Of a stretch of DNA of 64,000 nucleotides, positions 9,149 through 17,327 are shown piece after piece. A program made the translations under genes and the position numbers. Positions within the stretch are counted from its first letter, which is position 1; each line of letters opens with the position of its first letter. The stretch covers positions 1-64,000 of the forward strand of contig NZ_JANIPJ010000005.1 of the NCBI RefSeq assembly GCF_024623455.1, in the 5' to 3' direction. Under the pieces are notes generated by a model that searched no databases, was not told where the DNA came from, and worked only from the letters and a program-made list of their open reading frames with translations. The DNA comes from Paenibacillus soyae. Its GTDB lineage: Bacteria > Bacillota > Bacilli > Paenibacillales > Paenibacillaceae.

Positions 9149-9636
9149 GGAACGTAGAACGGCATCGGGTCGAGGGCCCGAACGCCCTATGGCAGGTGTA
9201 CTCTACGGTTAGCCGGATAAAGGCCATCCGCAATTTTATTGCGATCCAGATAGCCAGATACTCCCCGAGCTTACCGCTGAAAAACTGGATTTACCGCCGC
9301 ATCCTCGGCATGAAGGTAGGAGAACAGACGGCCTTCGCGTTGATGGTGATGGTAGATGTGTTTTTCCCGGAGCGGATTACGGTCGGCCGCAATTCCATTA
9401 TCGGCTACAATACGACGATATTGACACATGAATATTTGATCGAGGAGTATCGGCTCGGCGACGTGCGGATCGGCGATAATGTGATGGTCGGAGCGAACAG
9501 CACGATTCTGCCGGGCGTAACGATCGGCAGCGGCGCCGTTGTTGCGGCAGGAACGCTGGTTCATAAGGACGTGCCGGCTGGCGCTTTTGTAGGCGGCAAT
9601 CCGATGAGAGCGATCGAACGGCGGAGCGGGTCATAA
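9145..9636 (+). CDS. Left-handed beta-helix acyltransferase (YvoF-like)
   Basis: The 163-residue protein carries hexapeptide repeats (VGRNSIIGYNTTI, IGDNVMVGANSTI, IGSGAVVAAGTLV) typical of trimeric O-acetyltransferases. The GTG at 9145 overlaps the ppaX stop codon (GTGA), so translation is probably coupled. Its position matches yvoF of B. subtilis, whose acceptor is not established. It is the last gene before a terminator and a new promoter. Confidence 0.85.
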   Translation: MRNVERHRVEGPNALWQVYSTVSRIKAIRNFIAIQIARYSPSLPLKNWIYRRILGMKVGEQTAFALMVMVDVFFPERITVGRNSIIGYNTTILTHEYLIEEYRLGDVRIGDNVMVGANSTILPGVTIGSGAVVAAGTLVHKDVPAGAFVGGNPMRAIERRSGS

Positions 9637-9648
9637 GCTTGTGGTGCA

Positions 9649-9728
9649 GAGGATATTTTTCCTGGCGGAGAACGGGACAGGCGCTGATGCGCCGACCGTG
9701 AAGCCGGGGAGGATATCCTCATTTTTTG
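9649..9728 (+). terminator. Branched-stem terminator of the hprK operon
   Basis: GAGGATAT (9649-9656) pairs with ATATCCTC (9713-9720). Inside this, CCTGGC pairs with GCCGGG and GGCGC with GCGCC (TGAT loop). The structure is followed by ATTTTTTG. It is larger and more branched than most intrinsic terminators. Confidence 0.75.
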
Positions 9729-9753
9729 CCAGCGTGCATTGGGTGCAATTGGC

Positions 9754-9783
9754 TTGACGCGCGGGAGAAATTCATGCTACGAT
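9754..9783 (+). promoter_or_regulatory. Promoter of the histidine operon
   Basis: TTGACG (9754-9759), an 18-nt spacer and TACGAT (9778-9783). Downstream, before hisZ, are two copies of GGTAGTA (9805 and 9821) and an inverted repeat TACTTT/AAAGTA (9826 and 9840) next to the ribosome binding site. These are candidate regulatory elements. Confidence 0.75.
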
Positions 9784-9862
9784 AACGACTAACATCTTTA
9801 TTTTGGTAGTATGGTAACATGGTAGTACTTTAATATACTAAAGTATTTAAAGGGGAACGGTT

Positions 9863-11095
9863 ATGTCTAAACCAAAAATGTTCGAGAAACCGATCGGCGT
9901 CAAAGATTATTTGCCGGATGCGGTACGCAAGCTGCGCCAGATCGAACGGGACGTGCTCGCCTGCATGCGGAGATGGGGCTATGAGCAGATTATGACGCCT
10001 ACGCTTGAGTTCTACGATACGGTGGGAATGGCCAGCTCCACTTCCGATCAGAAGCTGTACAAATTGCTGAATAACCGGGGGACGACGCTTGTTCTGCGAT
10101 CCGATATGACGGCTCCGATCGCGCGAGTCGTTTCTTCGCTGCTGAAGGAATCGGATTTCCCTCTTAGATTGTCCCATCACTCCAACATCTTCCGTTCGAT
10201 CGAGGAAGAAGCGGGACGCGACGCGGAGTTTTTCCAGACGGGCGTGGAGCTTGTCGGCGATTCGTCGGCGGAGGCGGATGCCGAGGTTGTTGCGCTTGCG
10301 GTCGCGTCTCTGAAAGCGGCTGGCGTAGAGCGGTTCAAAATCGCGATCGGCCATGTCGGCTTCCTGAACGGGCTTCTCGGTGAAGCGCTGCCCGGACGCG
10401 TGGAGGAGCAGGAGCTCCTGAAGACATGCCTGCTCGGGCGGGATTACGTCGGCTACAGGGAAGAGCTTCGCAAGCTGTCGCTGGAAGAACCGGTTCGCCG
10501 CGAGCTGGAAGGCATTCTGCGGCTTCGCGGTGGCGGCGAGATCTGCGATCAGGCGCTGCAGGTGAGCTCCGACGAAACGGCTAGAGCATCGATCGGCCAT
10601 CTCTGTCAAATATGGGACGCGCTGAAGGCTTACGGAGTCAGCGAGCATGTGCTGATCGACCTGACGATGATCGGCGATTTCTCCTATTATACAGGCATGA
10701 CGTTCGAAGGGTATGCGGCGGACCTTGGTTTCCCTGTCGCGAGCGGCGGACGTTATGACAACCTGCTGGCACAATTCGGCCGTCCGGCGGCGGCTACGGG
10801 CTTCGCTTTGAAAACGACGAGAATACTCGAGCTTCTTGGCGCGGAAACGGAAGAGCGTGAGGAGCGGACGCTCATTATATATGACTCTGAGGGGCGCGAT
10901 GAGGCGTTGTCCCAAGCATCCATGATGCGGAGCGTGGGCCTCATGGTTGTGACGGAGCGCGTCAGCGAACTCGGGGAATTGGCAAAGGTGGCTGGCGGCG
11001 AGGGAGCTCGCGGTGCTTTTACTTATAAAGGCATTCGCTATACGTCGTTGCTTCATTACGTGAACGGATCGGGGAAAGGGGGCGGCTTGCGATGA
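9863..11095 (+). CDS. hisZ: ATP phosphoribosyltransferase regulatory subunit
   Basis: HisZ is a catalytically inactive histidyl-tRNA-synthetase paralogue that combines with short HisG to form active, histidine-inhibited ATP phosphoribosyltransferase. The 410-residue protein keeps class II synthetase features ([12 protein letters not shown] at the start; [28 protein letters not shown]). It overlaps hisG by 4 nt (ATGA), which suits equal production of the two subunits. The upstream site is AAAGGGG. Confidence 0.95.
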   Translation: MSKPKMFEKPIGVKDYLPDAVRKLRQIERDVLACMRRWGYEQIMTPTLEFYDTVGMASSTSDQKLYKLLNNRGTTLVLRSDMTAPIARVVSSLLKESDFPLRLSHHSNIFRSIEEEAGRDAEFFQTGVELVGDSSAEADAEVVALAVASLKAAGVERFKIAIGHVGFLNGLLGEALPGRVEEQELLKTCLLGRDYVGYREELRKLSLEEPVRRELEGILRLRGGGEICDQALQVSSDETARASIGHLCQIWDALKAYGVSEHVLIDLTMIGDFSYYTGMTFEGYAADLGFPVASGGRYDNLLAQFGRPAAATGFALKTTRILELLGAETEEREERTLIIYDSEGRDEALSQASMMRSVGLMVVTERVSELGELAKVAGGEGARGAFTYKGIRYTSLLHYVNGSGKGGGLR

Positions 11096-11736
11096 GCGGC
11101 TCGGCAAAAGAAGTACTGAAGGTAGCGATGCCGAAAGGCAGAATTTACAAGAAAGCGCTGGAGCTGTTCCGCGAGGCGGGCATTCCGATTCCGGGCGATT
11201 TCGACGATACGCGCAAGCTCATTATCGAGCAGCCGGATGCGAACATGGAATTTATTATGGCGAAGCCGGTGGACGTGCCGACTTACGTGGAGTATGGAGT
11301 GGCGGATATCGGCATCGTGGGCAAGGACGTGCTCATGGAAGAGGATCGGGACGTTTACGAGCTTCTAGATCTAGGCATCGCCAAGTGCAGAATGTCGGTG
11401 ATCGGCCTGCCGGACTGGAAGCCGACGATTCATCCGCGAGTCGCGACCAAATATCCGAACGTGGCTTCCGCATACTTCCGCGAGCGCGGGCAGCAGGTCG
11501 AAGTCATCAAGCTGAATGGCTCCATCGAGCTGGCGCCGCTTATCGGCCTTGCCGACCGGATCGTCGATATGGTGGAAACGGGGCAGACGCTCAGGGAGAA
11601 CGGGCTGGTGGAGTTCGAGTCCATCTTCGGCATTACGAGCCGGCTGATCGCGAATCGCGTCAGCTACCGGATGAAGAACGAAAGCATTCAAAGCTTATGC
11701 GACCGTCTGCAGGAGACGATTGCGGCAAAGGTGTAA
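11092..11736 (+). CDS. hisG: ATP phosphoribosyltransferase, short form
   Basis: HisG makes phosphoribosyl-ATP from ATP and PRPP, the first step of histidine synthesis. At 214 residues it is the short form that lacks the regulatory C-terminal domain and needs HisZ, encoded just upstream. Family segments include [19 protein letters not shown] and the PRPP-binding region [16 protein letters not shown]. The start overlaps the hisZ stop. Confidence 0.96.
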   Translation: MSGSAKEVLKVAMPKGRIYKKALELFREAGIPIPGDFDDTRKLIIEQPDANMEFIMAKPVDVPTYVEYGVADIGIVGKDVLMEEDRDVYELLDLGIAKCRMSVIGLPDWKPTIHPRVATKYPNVASAYFRERGQQVEVIKLNGSIELAPLIGLADRIVDMVETGQTLRENGLVEFESIFGITSRLIANRVSYRMKNESIQSLCDRLQETIAAKV

Positions 11737-11840
11737 GGCATAACCGAGGCAAGAGGCTTAGCTCATGCGGCGGGAATGAGCCTGCAACTGGAGCGCTGCG
11801 GGAAGGCGAATGGCTGAGCGACAATAGAAAGGGGCGCAGA

Positions 11841-13130
11841 ATGATGCGTATCATGCGTGCGGAGCAGTTTGGATTGAAGCGCGAGGTGGAGTACGGAACA
11901 CCGGAGCAGAATGAAGCGGCCATGCGGATCGTCGGAGACGTGAAGGCCGAAGGCGATGCGGCCTTGCTGCGATATACGGAGCAGCTGGACCGGGTGAAGC
12001 TGGACGCGTCGCAGCTTCGCGTGACGCGGGAGGAGATTGAAGCGGCGTACGATCAGGTAGACGCCGCGTTCTTGACGGCCATCCGCGAAGCGGCCGTCAA
12101 TATTAGGAAATTCCATGAGAAGCAATTGCGGAACTCATGGATGGATCTGCAGCCGGACGGGACGATGCTGGGGCAAATCATGCGCCCGCTGAAGCGGGTG
12201 GGCGTCTATGTGCCGGGTGGTAAAGCGGCGTATCCTTCGTCCGTGCTGATGAACGTCATTCCGGCGCAGGTGGCCGGCGTGCCGGAGATTGTCATGGTGA
12301 CGCCGCCCGCGACCGGCGGCAAAGAGGGCATCGACCCGTACATTCTTGTTGCCGCCGCGGAAGCGGGCGTCAAGGAGCTGTACCGGGTCGGCGGGGCTCA
12401 AGCCATCGCGGCGCTCGCGTATGGCACGGATACGATTGCTCCGGTCGACAAGATTTGCGGACCGGGCAATATTTATGTGGCGCTGGCGAAGCGCGCCGTG
12501 TTCGGCGCCGTCGATATCGACAGCATCGCCGGACCGAGCGAGATCGTCGTGCTCGCCGACGAGACGGCGGACGCGTCGTATATCGCGGCCGATCTGCTGT
12601 CGCAGGCGGAGCATGACGAGATGGCGTCGGCCGTGCTCGTGACGCCGTCCGCGGAGCTTGCGGAGGCGGTAGCCGCCGAGGTTAAGCGTCAGCTGGCGGA
12701 GCTTCCGCGGCAAGAGATCGCGCGCAGCTCCATCGACAACTATGGCGCGGTGCTGATGGTCGATACGCTTGCGGACGGCATTGATGTCGTGAACCAGCTC
12801 GCGCCGGAGCATCTTGAGATTTTGACTGCGGATCCGATGAAGCTGCTCGGCTTTATCGAGAACGCGGGCGCAATTTTCCTGGGGCCGTATAGCTCGGAGC
12901 CGGTGGGCGATTATTTTGCGGGACCGAATCACATCATTCCGACGAACGGAACTGCTCGGTTCTCGTCGCCGGTCAATGTGGACGATTTCTTGAAGAAGTC
13001 GAGCTTGATCTACTACAGCAAGGAAGCGCTGATGAAGAATGGGGAGAGCATCATGACGCTTGCGCGGCATGAAGGGCTTGAGGGTCACGCCCGCGCGATC
13101 CAGATCCGTTTGGAGAAAGAGCGGGAGTAG
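11841..13130 (+). CDS. hisD: Histidinol dehydrogenase
   Basis: HisD oxidises histidinol to histidine in two NAD-dependent steps. The 429-residue protein has the signature region [13 protein letters not shown] and [16 protein letters not shown], and zinc-site residues in LLSQAEHDE and [14 protein letters not shown]. The frame is open upstream, but the ATG at 11841 (or 11844), behind AAAGGGG at 11828, fits the family start. A 104-bp gap separates it from hisG, unusually long for this operon. Confidence 0.96.
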   Translation: MMRIMRAEQFGLKREVEYGTPEQNEAAMRIVGDVKAEGDAALLRYTEQLDRVKLDASQLRVTREEIEAAYDQVDAAFLTAIREAAVNIRKFHEKQLRNSWMDLQPDGTMLGQIMRPLKRVGVYVPGGKAAYPSSVLMNVIPAQVAGVPEIVMVTPPATGGKEGIDPYILVAAAEAGVKELYRVGGAQAIAALAYGTDTIAPVDKICGPGNIYVALAKRAVFGAVDIDSIAGPSEIVVLADETADASYIAADLLSQAEHDEMASAVLVTPSAELAEAVAAEVKRQLAELPRQEIARSSIDNYGAVLMVDTLADGIDVVNQLAPEHLEILTADPMKLLGFIENAGAIFLGPYSSEPVGDYFAGPNHIIPTNGTARFSSPVNVDDFLKKSSLIYYSKEALMKNGESIMTLARHEGLEGHARAIQIRLEKERE

Positions 13131-13174
13131 GTCGGCAAGCAGCTCGATAGACGTGGGCTTGTTTTGCGGGGAAG

Positions 13175-13283
13175 ATAAGGATTTCAGAGGCGCTTAAATG
13201 AGCGCGGTCGGTGGATTTGGAGTAAATAAGGTCCTCAGAAGCGCTTAATAGAGCTCGAATGACGGGGCATGAGTAAATAAGCT
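13175..13283 (+). repeat. 51-bp imperfect tandem repeat between hisD and hisB
   Basis: ATAAGG at 13175, ATAAGG at 13226 and ATAAG at 13277 recur exactly 51 nt apart. The first two units share TCAGA(G/A)GCGCTTAA(A)TGAGC-like cores. This makes two units plus the start of a third. The stretch does not code and fills most of the 172-bp hisD-hisB gap. Confidence 0.7.
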
Positions 13284-13302
13284 GAAGAAAGCAGGGATCA
13301 CG

Positions 13303-13902
13303 ATGGCAGAACAAACGGTTCGCGAGGCTTCGGTCACGCGGAAAACAAACGAAACGGATATTACTTTGAAGTTTGCGGTAGACGGAACGGGCGAGGTTAA
13401 GCTCGAGACGGACGTGCCGTTCCTGAACCATATGCTCGACCTGTTCGCGAAGCATGGGCAATTCGATTTGACCGTAGACGCGAAGGGCGACATCGATATC
13501 GACGATCACCACACGGTCGAGGATATCGGCATCTGCCTCGGGCAGACGCTTCGCGAGGCGCTCGGCGACAAACGCGGTATTAAGCGGTATGCGAGCGTGT
13601 TCGTCCCGATGGACGAGGCACTCGCTCAAGTCATCGTCGACGTAAGCAACCGTCCGCATTTCGAATACCGGGCGCAATATCCGTCCTCCCAAGTAGGCAG
13701 CTTCACGACGGAGCTTGTCCACGAGTTTCTGTGGAAGCTTGCGCTCGAAGCCCGCATTACGCTGCACGTTATCGTTCACTACGGACAAAATACGCATCAT
13801 ATGATCGAAGCCGTGTTCAAGGCGCTGGGACGCGCTTTGGACGAAGCGACGACCATCGATCCGCGCGTGCAAGGAGTGCCTTCCACGAAGGGAGTGCTGT
13901 AG
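13303..13902 (+). CDS. hisB: Imidazoleglycerol-phosphate dehydratase
   Basis: HisB converts imidazole glycerol phosphate to imidazole acetol phosphate. The 199-residue monofunctional form has the manganese-binding His motifs DDHHTVEDIG and HHMIEAVFKALG and the segment VPFLNHMLDLFAKHG. It ends 1 nt before hisH. Confidence 0.96.
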   Translation: MAEQTVREASVTRKTNETDITLKFAVDGTGEVKLETDVPFLNHMLDLFAKHGQFDLTVDAKGDIDIDDHHTVEDIGICLGQTLREALGDKRGIKRYASVFVPMDEALAQVIVDVSNRPHFEYRAQYPSSQVGSFTTELVHEFLWKLALEARITLHVIVHYGQNTHHMIEAVFKALGRALDEATTIDPRVQGVPSTKGVL

Positions 13903-13903
13903 C

Positions 13904-14539
13904 ATGATCGCCATTATCGACTATGGCATGGGGAATCTTCATAGCGTAAGCAAAGCGGTGGAGCGTCTCGGCTACGAGGCGGTCGTTACGGCGGATCCGC
14001 AGACGATTCTCGAGGCGGACGGCGCTATCCTGCCGGGGGTTGGGGCGTTCGGCGACGCGATGCAGAACCTGAGCAATACGGGCCTTGACGAAGTGGCGAA
14101 GTTCTTCGCCGCCTCCGGCAAGCCGATTCTTGGCATCTGCCTAGGCATGCAGCTGTTGTTCAGTGAAAGCACGGAATATGGCCAGCATGAAGGCTTGAAC
14201 CTGCTTCCGGGCAAGGTCATCCGCTTCAGCGGCGATTTCAAGATCCCGCACATGGGCTGGAACAAGCTTTCGTTCCTGCAGGCGGACTCTCCCCTGTTCG
14301 CGGGTCTCGACGAAGGGCATGTTTATTTCGTCCATTCGTTCCATGCGAAAGTGGAGCTGGAGTCGGACCTGCTAGCCGTTACGGATTACCATGGTCCCGT
14401 TACCGCCATCGTCGGCCGGGGGAACGTGTTCGGCATGCAGTTCCACCCGGAGAAGAGCGGCGAGCTCGGAATGGCGCTGCTTGGCAACTTCCTGGCACTG
14501 ACGCGCAGCGAGAAGACGCAAGGCGCCGCGACCGCGTAG
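13904..14539 (+). CDS. hisH: Imidazole glycerol phosphate synthase, glutaminase subunit
   Basis: HisH releases ammonia from glutamine for HisF. The 211-residue class I amidotransferase has its nucleophile Cys79 in [10 protein letters not shown] and the His-Glu pair in [11 protein letters not shown]. It follows hisB directly. The next gene is hisF, 22 nt on; hisA, normally between them in Bacillales, is missing. Confidence 0.96.
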   Translation: MIAIIDYGMGNLHSVSKAVERLGYEAVVTADPQTILEADGAILPGVGAFGDAMQNLSNTGLDEVAKFFAASGKPILGICLGMQLLFSESTEYGQHEGLNLLPGKVIRFSGDFKIPHMGWNKLSFLQADSPLFAGLDEGHVYFVHSFHAKVELESDLLAVTDYHGPVTAIVGRGNVFGMQFHPEKSGELGMALLGNFLALTRSEKTQGAATA

Positions 14540-14561
14540 GACGAGGAGAGGAGAAAACAAC

Positions 14562-15320
14562 ATGCTGGCGAAACGAATTATTCCATGCCTCGACGTGAAG
14601 GACGGCCGCGTCGTCAAAGGCGTTAACTTCGTGAATTTGCGGGATGCGGGCGATCCCGTCGAGCTTGCGGCGACGTACGACCGCGAGGGCGCGGACGAGC
14701 TGGTATTTCTGGATATATCGGCTTCGGTGGAAGGCCGCGCGACCATGATCGAAGTGGTGAAGCGCACCGCCGGAGAGATTACGATTCCGTTCACGGTAGG
14801 AGGCGGCATCTCCCACGTGGACGACATGAAGCGTCTGCTTCGCGCGGGAGCCGACAAGATTGGCATCAACACGGCCGCGATCCGGAATAAATCGCTTGTA
14901 TCCGACGGCGCGCGCCGTTTCGGATCGCAATGCATCGTGGTGGCCATCGACGCCAAGTTCAATCCCGAATGGGGCGAGTGGGAGGTCTACACTCACGGCG
15001 GCCGCCAATCGACGGGGATCCGCGCTCTGGAGTGGGCGAAGGAAGCCGAGAAGCTCGGCGCGGGGGAGCTGCTGCTCACGAGCATGGACGCCGACGGCAC
15101 GAAGGACGGCTTCGATATTAAGCTGACGGCCGCGGTGTCGAACAGCGTAGGCATTCCGGTCATCGCATCGGGCGGAGCGGGACGCGTGGAGCACTTCCAC
15201 GAGGTGTTCCAGCAGGCGAATGCGGATGCGGGGCTGGCGGCGACTATATTCCACTATAAAGAAATGACGATTCAAGAAGTGAAGGACGATCTGCGCAGGA
15301 AGGGAGTCGAAGTCCGATAA
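14562..15320 (+). CDS. hisF: Imidazole glycerol phosphate synthase, cyclase subunit
   Basis: HisF is a (beta/alpha)8 barrel that makes imidazole glycerol phosphate and AICAR from PRFAR and ammonia. The 252-residue protein carries the catalytic Asp in IPCLDVKDG (Asp11) and in VVAIDAK (near 130), and the phosphate-binding segments GGGISHVDD and ASGGAG. These mark it as HisF, not the related HisA. A GAGGAGAGG site precedes it. Confidence 0.96.
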   Translation: MLAKRIIPCLDVKDGRVVKGVNFVNLRDAGDPVELAATYDREGADELVFLDISASVEGRATMIEVVKRTAGEITIPFTVGGGISHVDDMKRLLRAGADKIGINTAAIRNKSLVSDGARRFGSQCIVVAIDAKFNPEWGEWEVYTHGGRQSTGIRALEWAKEAEKLGAGELLLTSMDADGTKDGFDIKLTAAVSNSVGIPVIASGGAGRVEHFHEVFQQANADAGLAATIFHYKEMTIQEVKDDLRRKGVEVR

Positions 15321-15991
15321 TGAATAGCACGGAGATTCAAAGCCAAATTAAATGGGACGCAAACGGCCTCGTGCCGGCCGTCGTGCAGGACGCCCAAAGC
15401 AAAGAAGTGCTCATGCTGGCGTATATGAACGCGGAATCGCTGCAGAAATCGATCGAGTCGGGTTCGACCTGGTTCTGGAGCCGCTCGAGAGGCGAGCTGT
15501 GGAACAAAGGAGCGACGAGCGGGCATACGCAGCGCATCGAATCGATGGCATATGACTGTGACGGCGACACGCTGCTAGTTCGCGTGGTACAGCAAGGTCC
15601 GGCTTGCCACACAGGCAGCTATAGCTGCTTCTTTAACGGCATCGAGGTGCAGGGCGAAGACCGTTCGAAGGAAGCCGGCGCCGACCGTTTCGGCATTCTG
15701 GGACGACTCGAGTCCGTCATCGCGGAACGGTATGCGGAGCGCCCATCCGGCGCTTATACGACCTATCTGTTCGAGAAGGGCGTCGACAAAATTCTGAAGA
15801 AGGTCGGAGAAGAATCCGCTGAAGTGATCATCGCCGCCAAAAATCAGGATAACGACGAGCTGCGGAGCGAAGCTTCCGATTTGCTGTTCCACTTAATGGT
15901 GCTTCTGCGTGAGCGCGGCCTGCCGCTGGACGAGATTATGGCAGAACTTGAGAGCAGACACGGCAAACCAACGACGAACAAGATGAGATAA
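15320..15991 (+). CDS. hisI: Bifunctional phosphoribosyl-AMP cyclohydrolase / phosphoribosyl-ATP pyrophosphatase
   Basis: This fused HisI-HisE protein (223 residues) performs the second and third steps of the pathway. The HisI part (about 1-115) has [16 protein letters not shown] and the cysteines of DCDGDTLL and [12 protein letters not shown]. The HisE part (about 120-215) has [15 protein letters not shown]. The ATG overlaps the last base of hisF. It is the last gene of the operon. Confidence 0.95.
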   Translation: MNSTEIQSQIKWDANGLVPAVVQDAQSKEVLMLAYMNAESLQKSIESGSTWFWSRSRGELWNKGATSGHTQRIESMAYDCDGDTLLVRVVQQGPACHTGSYSCFFNGIEVQGEDRSKEAGADRFGILGRLESVIAERYAERPSGAYTTYLFEKGVDKILKKVGEESAEVIIAAKNQDNDELRSEASDLLFHLMVLLRERGLPLDEIMAELESRHGKPTTNKMR

Positions 15992-16036
15992 TGTGTCGAA
16001 GTCATGACTTTGTCGAAAAATAGCCCCAATACCTTT

Positions 16037-16064
16037 TTGAATTATCGGTAAATCCATGTATAAT
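16037..16064 (+). promoter_or_regulatory. Promoter of the PRPP synthetase gene
   Basis: TTGAAT (16037-16042), a 16-nt spacer and a perfect TATAAT (16059-16064). It lies in the 134-bp gap after hisI, so prs can be transcribed apart from the his operon. Confidence 0.8.
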
Positions 16065-16125
16065 AGGACGGGTAAGGCTTTTCTCATGCTATAAATTATT
16101 TGGTTGAAACGCTCAGGAGGGTATC

Positions 16126-17076
16126 ATGTTAAGCGACAAGGTGCGTATTTTTTCGGGTTCGTCCAACCCCGTGTTGGCTCAGAAGATCAGCAACGAGCTA
16201 GGACTCAACCTAGGATCGATCAAATTGTCCCGTTTCAAGAGCGGCGAAATTTATGTCCACTACGAAGAAACGATCCGCAACTGCGACGTCTTTCTCGTGC
16301 AGTCGTTCTCGCATCCGATTAACGAGCATTTTGTCGAATTGCTCGTTATGATCGACGCGGCGAAGCGCGCTTCCGCTAGAACGGTCAACATCATCATGCC
16401 GTACTACGGCTACGCGCGTCAGGAACGCAAAGCGGCTCCAAGGGAACCGATCTCGGCGAAAATGCTGGCGGATGTGCTGACTACGGTAGGGGCTACCCGC
16501 GTCATCACGATTGATCTTCATGCTCCGGCGATTCAGGGCTTCTTCAATATTCCGGTGGACCACATGACGGCGCTGGACCTGATCAGCGACTACCTCAAGT
16601 CCAAAAATATTAAAAACCCGGTTGTCGTATCCCCTGACGCGGGACGCGCTTCCACGGCGGAGAAGCTGGCCAACTACCTGGATACGTCGTTTGCGATCAT
16701 GATTAAGAAACGCTCCGCGCATAACGAATCCTCCATCACCCACGTGATCGGGGACGTCGAAGGGCAGACGCCGATCATCATCGAGGATCTGATCGACACC
16801 GGCGGCACGATCGTGAACGTAGTGGAGAGCCTGAAAGAAAGAGGCGCGGAGGACGTCTACGTCTGCGCTACGCACCCGTTATTCTCCGGCAACGCAATCG
16901 AGCGTCTAGACCATACGCATATAAAAGAAGTCATCGTTACGGATTCCATTATGCTGCCTGAAAACACGCCGGACCGGTTCAAAATTCTGTCCGTCGCCCC
17001 GCTGCTCGCGGAAGCGACCCGGATTATCCTGGACGGCGGCTCCATCAGTACCCTGTTCAAAAACAAAGGCGTATAA
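16126..17076 (+). CDS. prs: Ribose-phosphate pyrophosphokinase
   Basis: This enzyme makes PRPP, the substrate of HisG, from ribose 5-phosphate and ATP. The 316-residue protein has the flexible-loop YARQERKAAPREPISAKM, the metal/PRPP segments IDLHAPAIQGFF and the PRPP loop IIIEDLIDTGGTI. It is placed after the his operon, not in the usual gcaD-prs setting, so it may be a second copy tied to histidine supply; that is inference. A GGAGGG site precedes the ATG. Confidence 0.92.
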   Translation: MLSDKVRIFSGSSNPVLAQKISNELGLNLGSIKLSRFKSGEIYVHYEETIRNCDVFLVQSFSHPINEHFVELLVMIDAAKRASARTVNIIMPYYGYARQERKAAPREPISAKMLADVLTTVGATRVITIDLHAPAIQGFFNIPVDHMTALDLISDYLKSKNIKNPVVVSPDAGRASTAEKLANYLDTSFAIMIKKRSAHNESSITHVIGDVEGQTPIIIEDLIDTGGTIVNVVESLKERGAEDVYVCATHPLFSGNAIERLDHTHIKEVIVTDSIMLPENTPDRFKILSVAPLLAEATRIILDGGSISTLFKNKGV

Positions 17077-17120
17077 AGCGGCACCGTCCGCTTGTCCGCC
17101 CATACGGAAGACCATGATAG

Positions 17121-17155
17121 GAAATCGCGGGCGGCCCTGTGCTGTCCGCGATTTC
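17121..17155 (+). other. Hairpin downstream of prs
   Basis: A perfect 10-bp stem (GAAATCGCGG/CCGCGATTTC) with a 15-nt loop, followed only by TCGTTC. It may be a weak terminator. Confidence 0.45.
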
Positions 17156-17286
17156 TCGTTCGCCGGCGGTTGAACGCGCTATATTTACTGACTTGCCACA
17201 TTTTCTTAGTGTGTGGCGCCGTCGGTGCTATGATATAATCGAAAAAACAAACGTGCGAACCGTAGCTGGTTTAATGCTTACGAAGT

Positions 17287-17308
17287 AAGTTTCGCATCCG
17301 CGAAACTT
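17287..17308 (+). promoter_or_regulatory. Hairpin just before the TPR gene ribosome binding site
   Basis: AAGTTTCGC and GCGAAACTT form a perfect 9-bp stem with a 4-nt ATCC loop. It ends 2 nt before the GAGGAGGTG site (17311-17319) of the next gene. It could affect translation or mRNA stability. Confidence 0.55.
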
Positions 17309-17327
17309 TTGAGGAGGTGCCTTGCAA

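Noticed and set aside
9730..9862. T-box riboswitch for histidine
   Set aside because: There is no T-box sequence (TGGNACCGCG-like) and no specifier stem between the promoter and hisZ.
11385..11840. Upstream extension of hisD to 11385
   Set aside because: It runs through hisG in another frame; family length and the site at 11828 place the start at 11841.
13131..13302. Remnant of hisA or another gene in the hisD-hisB gap
   Set aside because: The gap is only 172 bp, full of stops and explained mostly by the 51-bp repeat.
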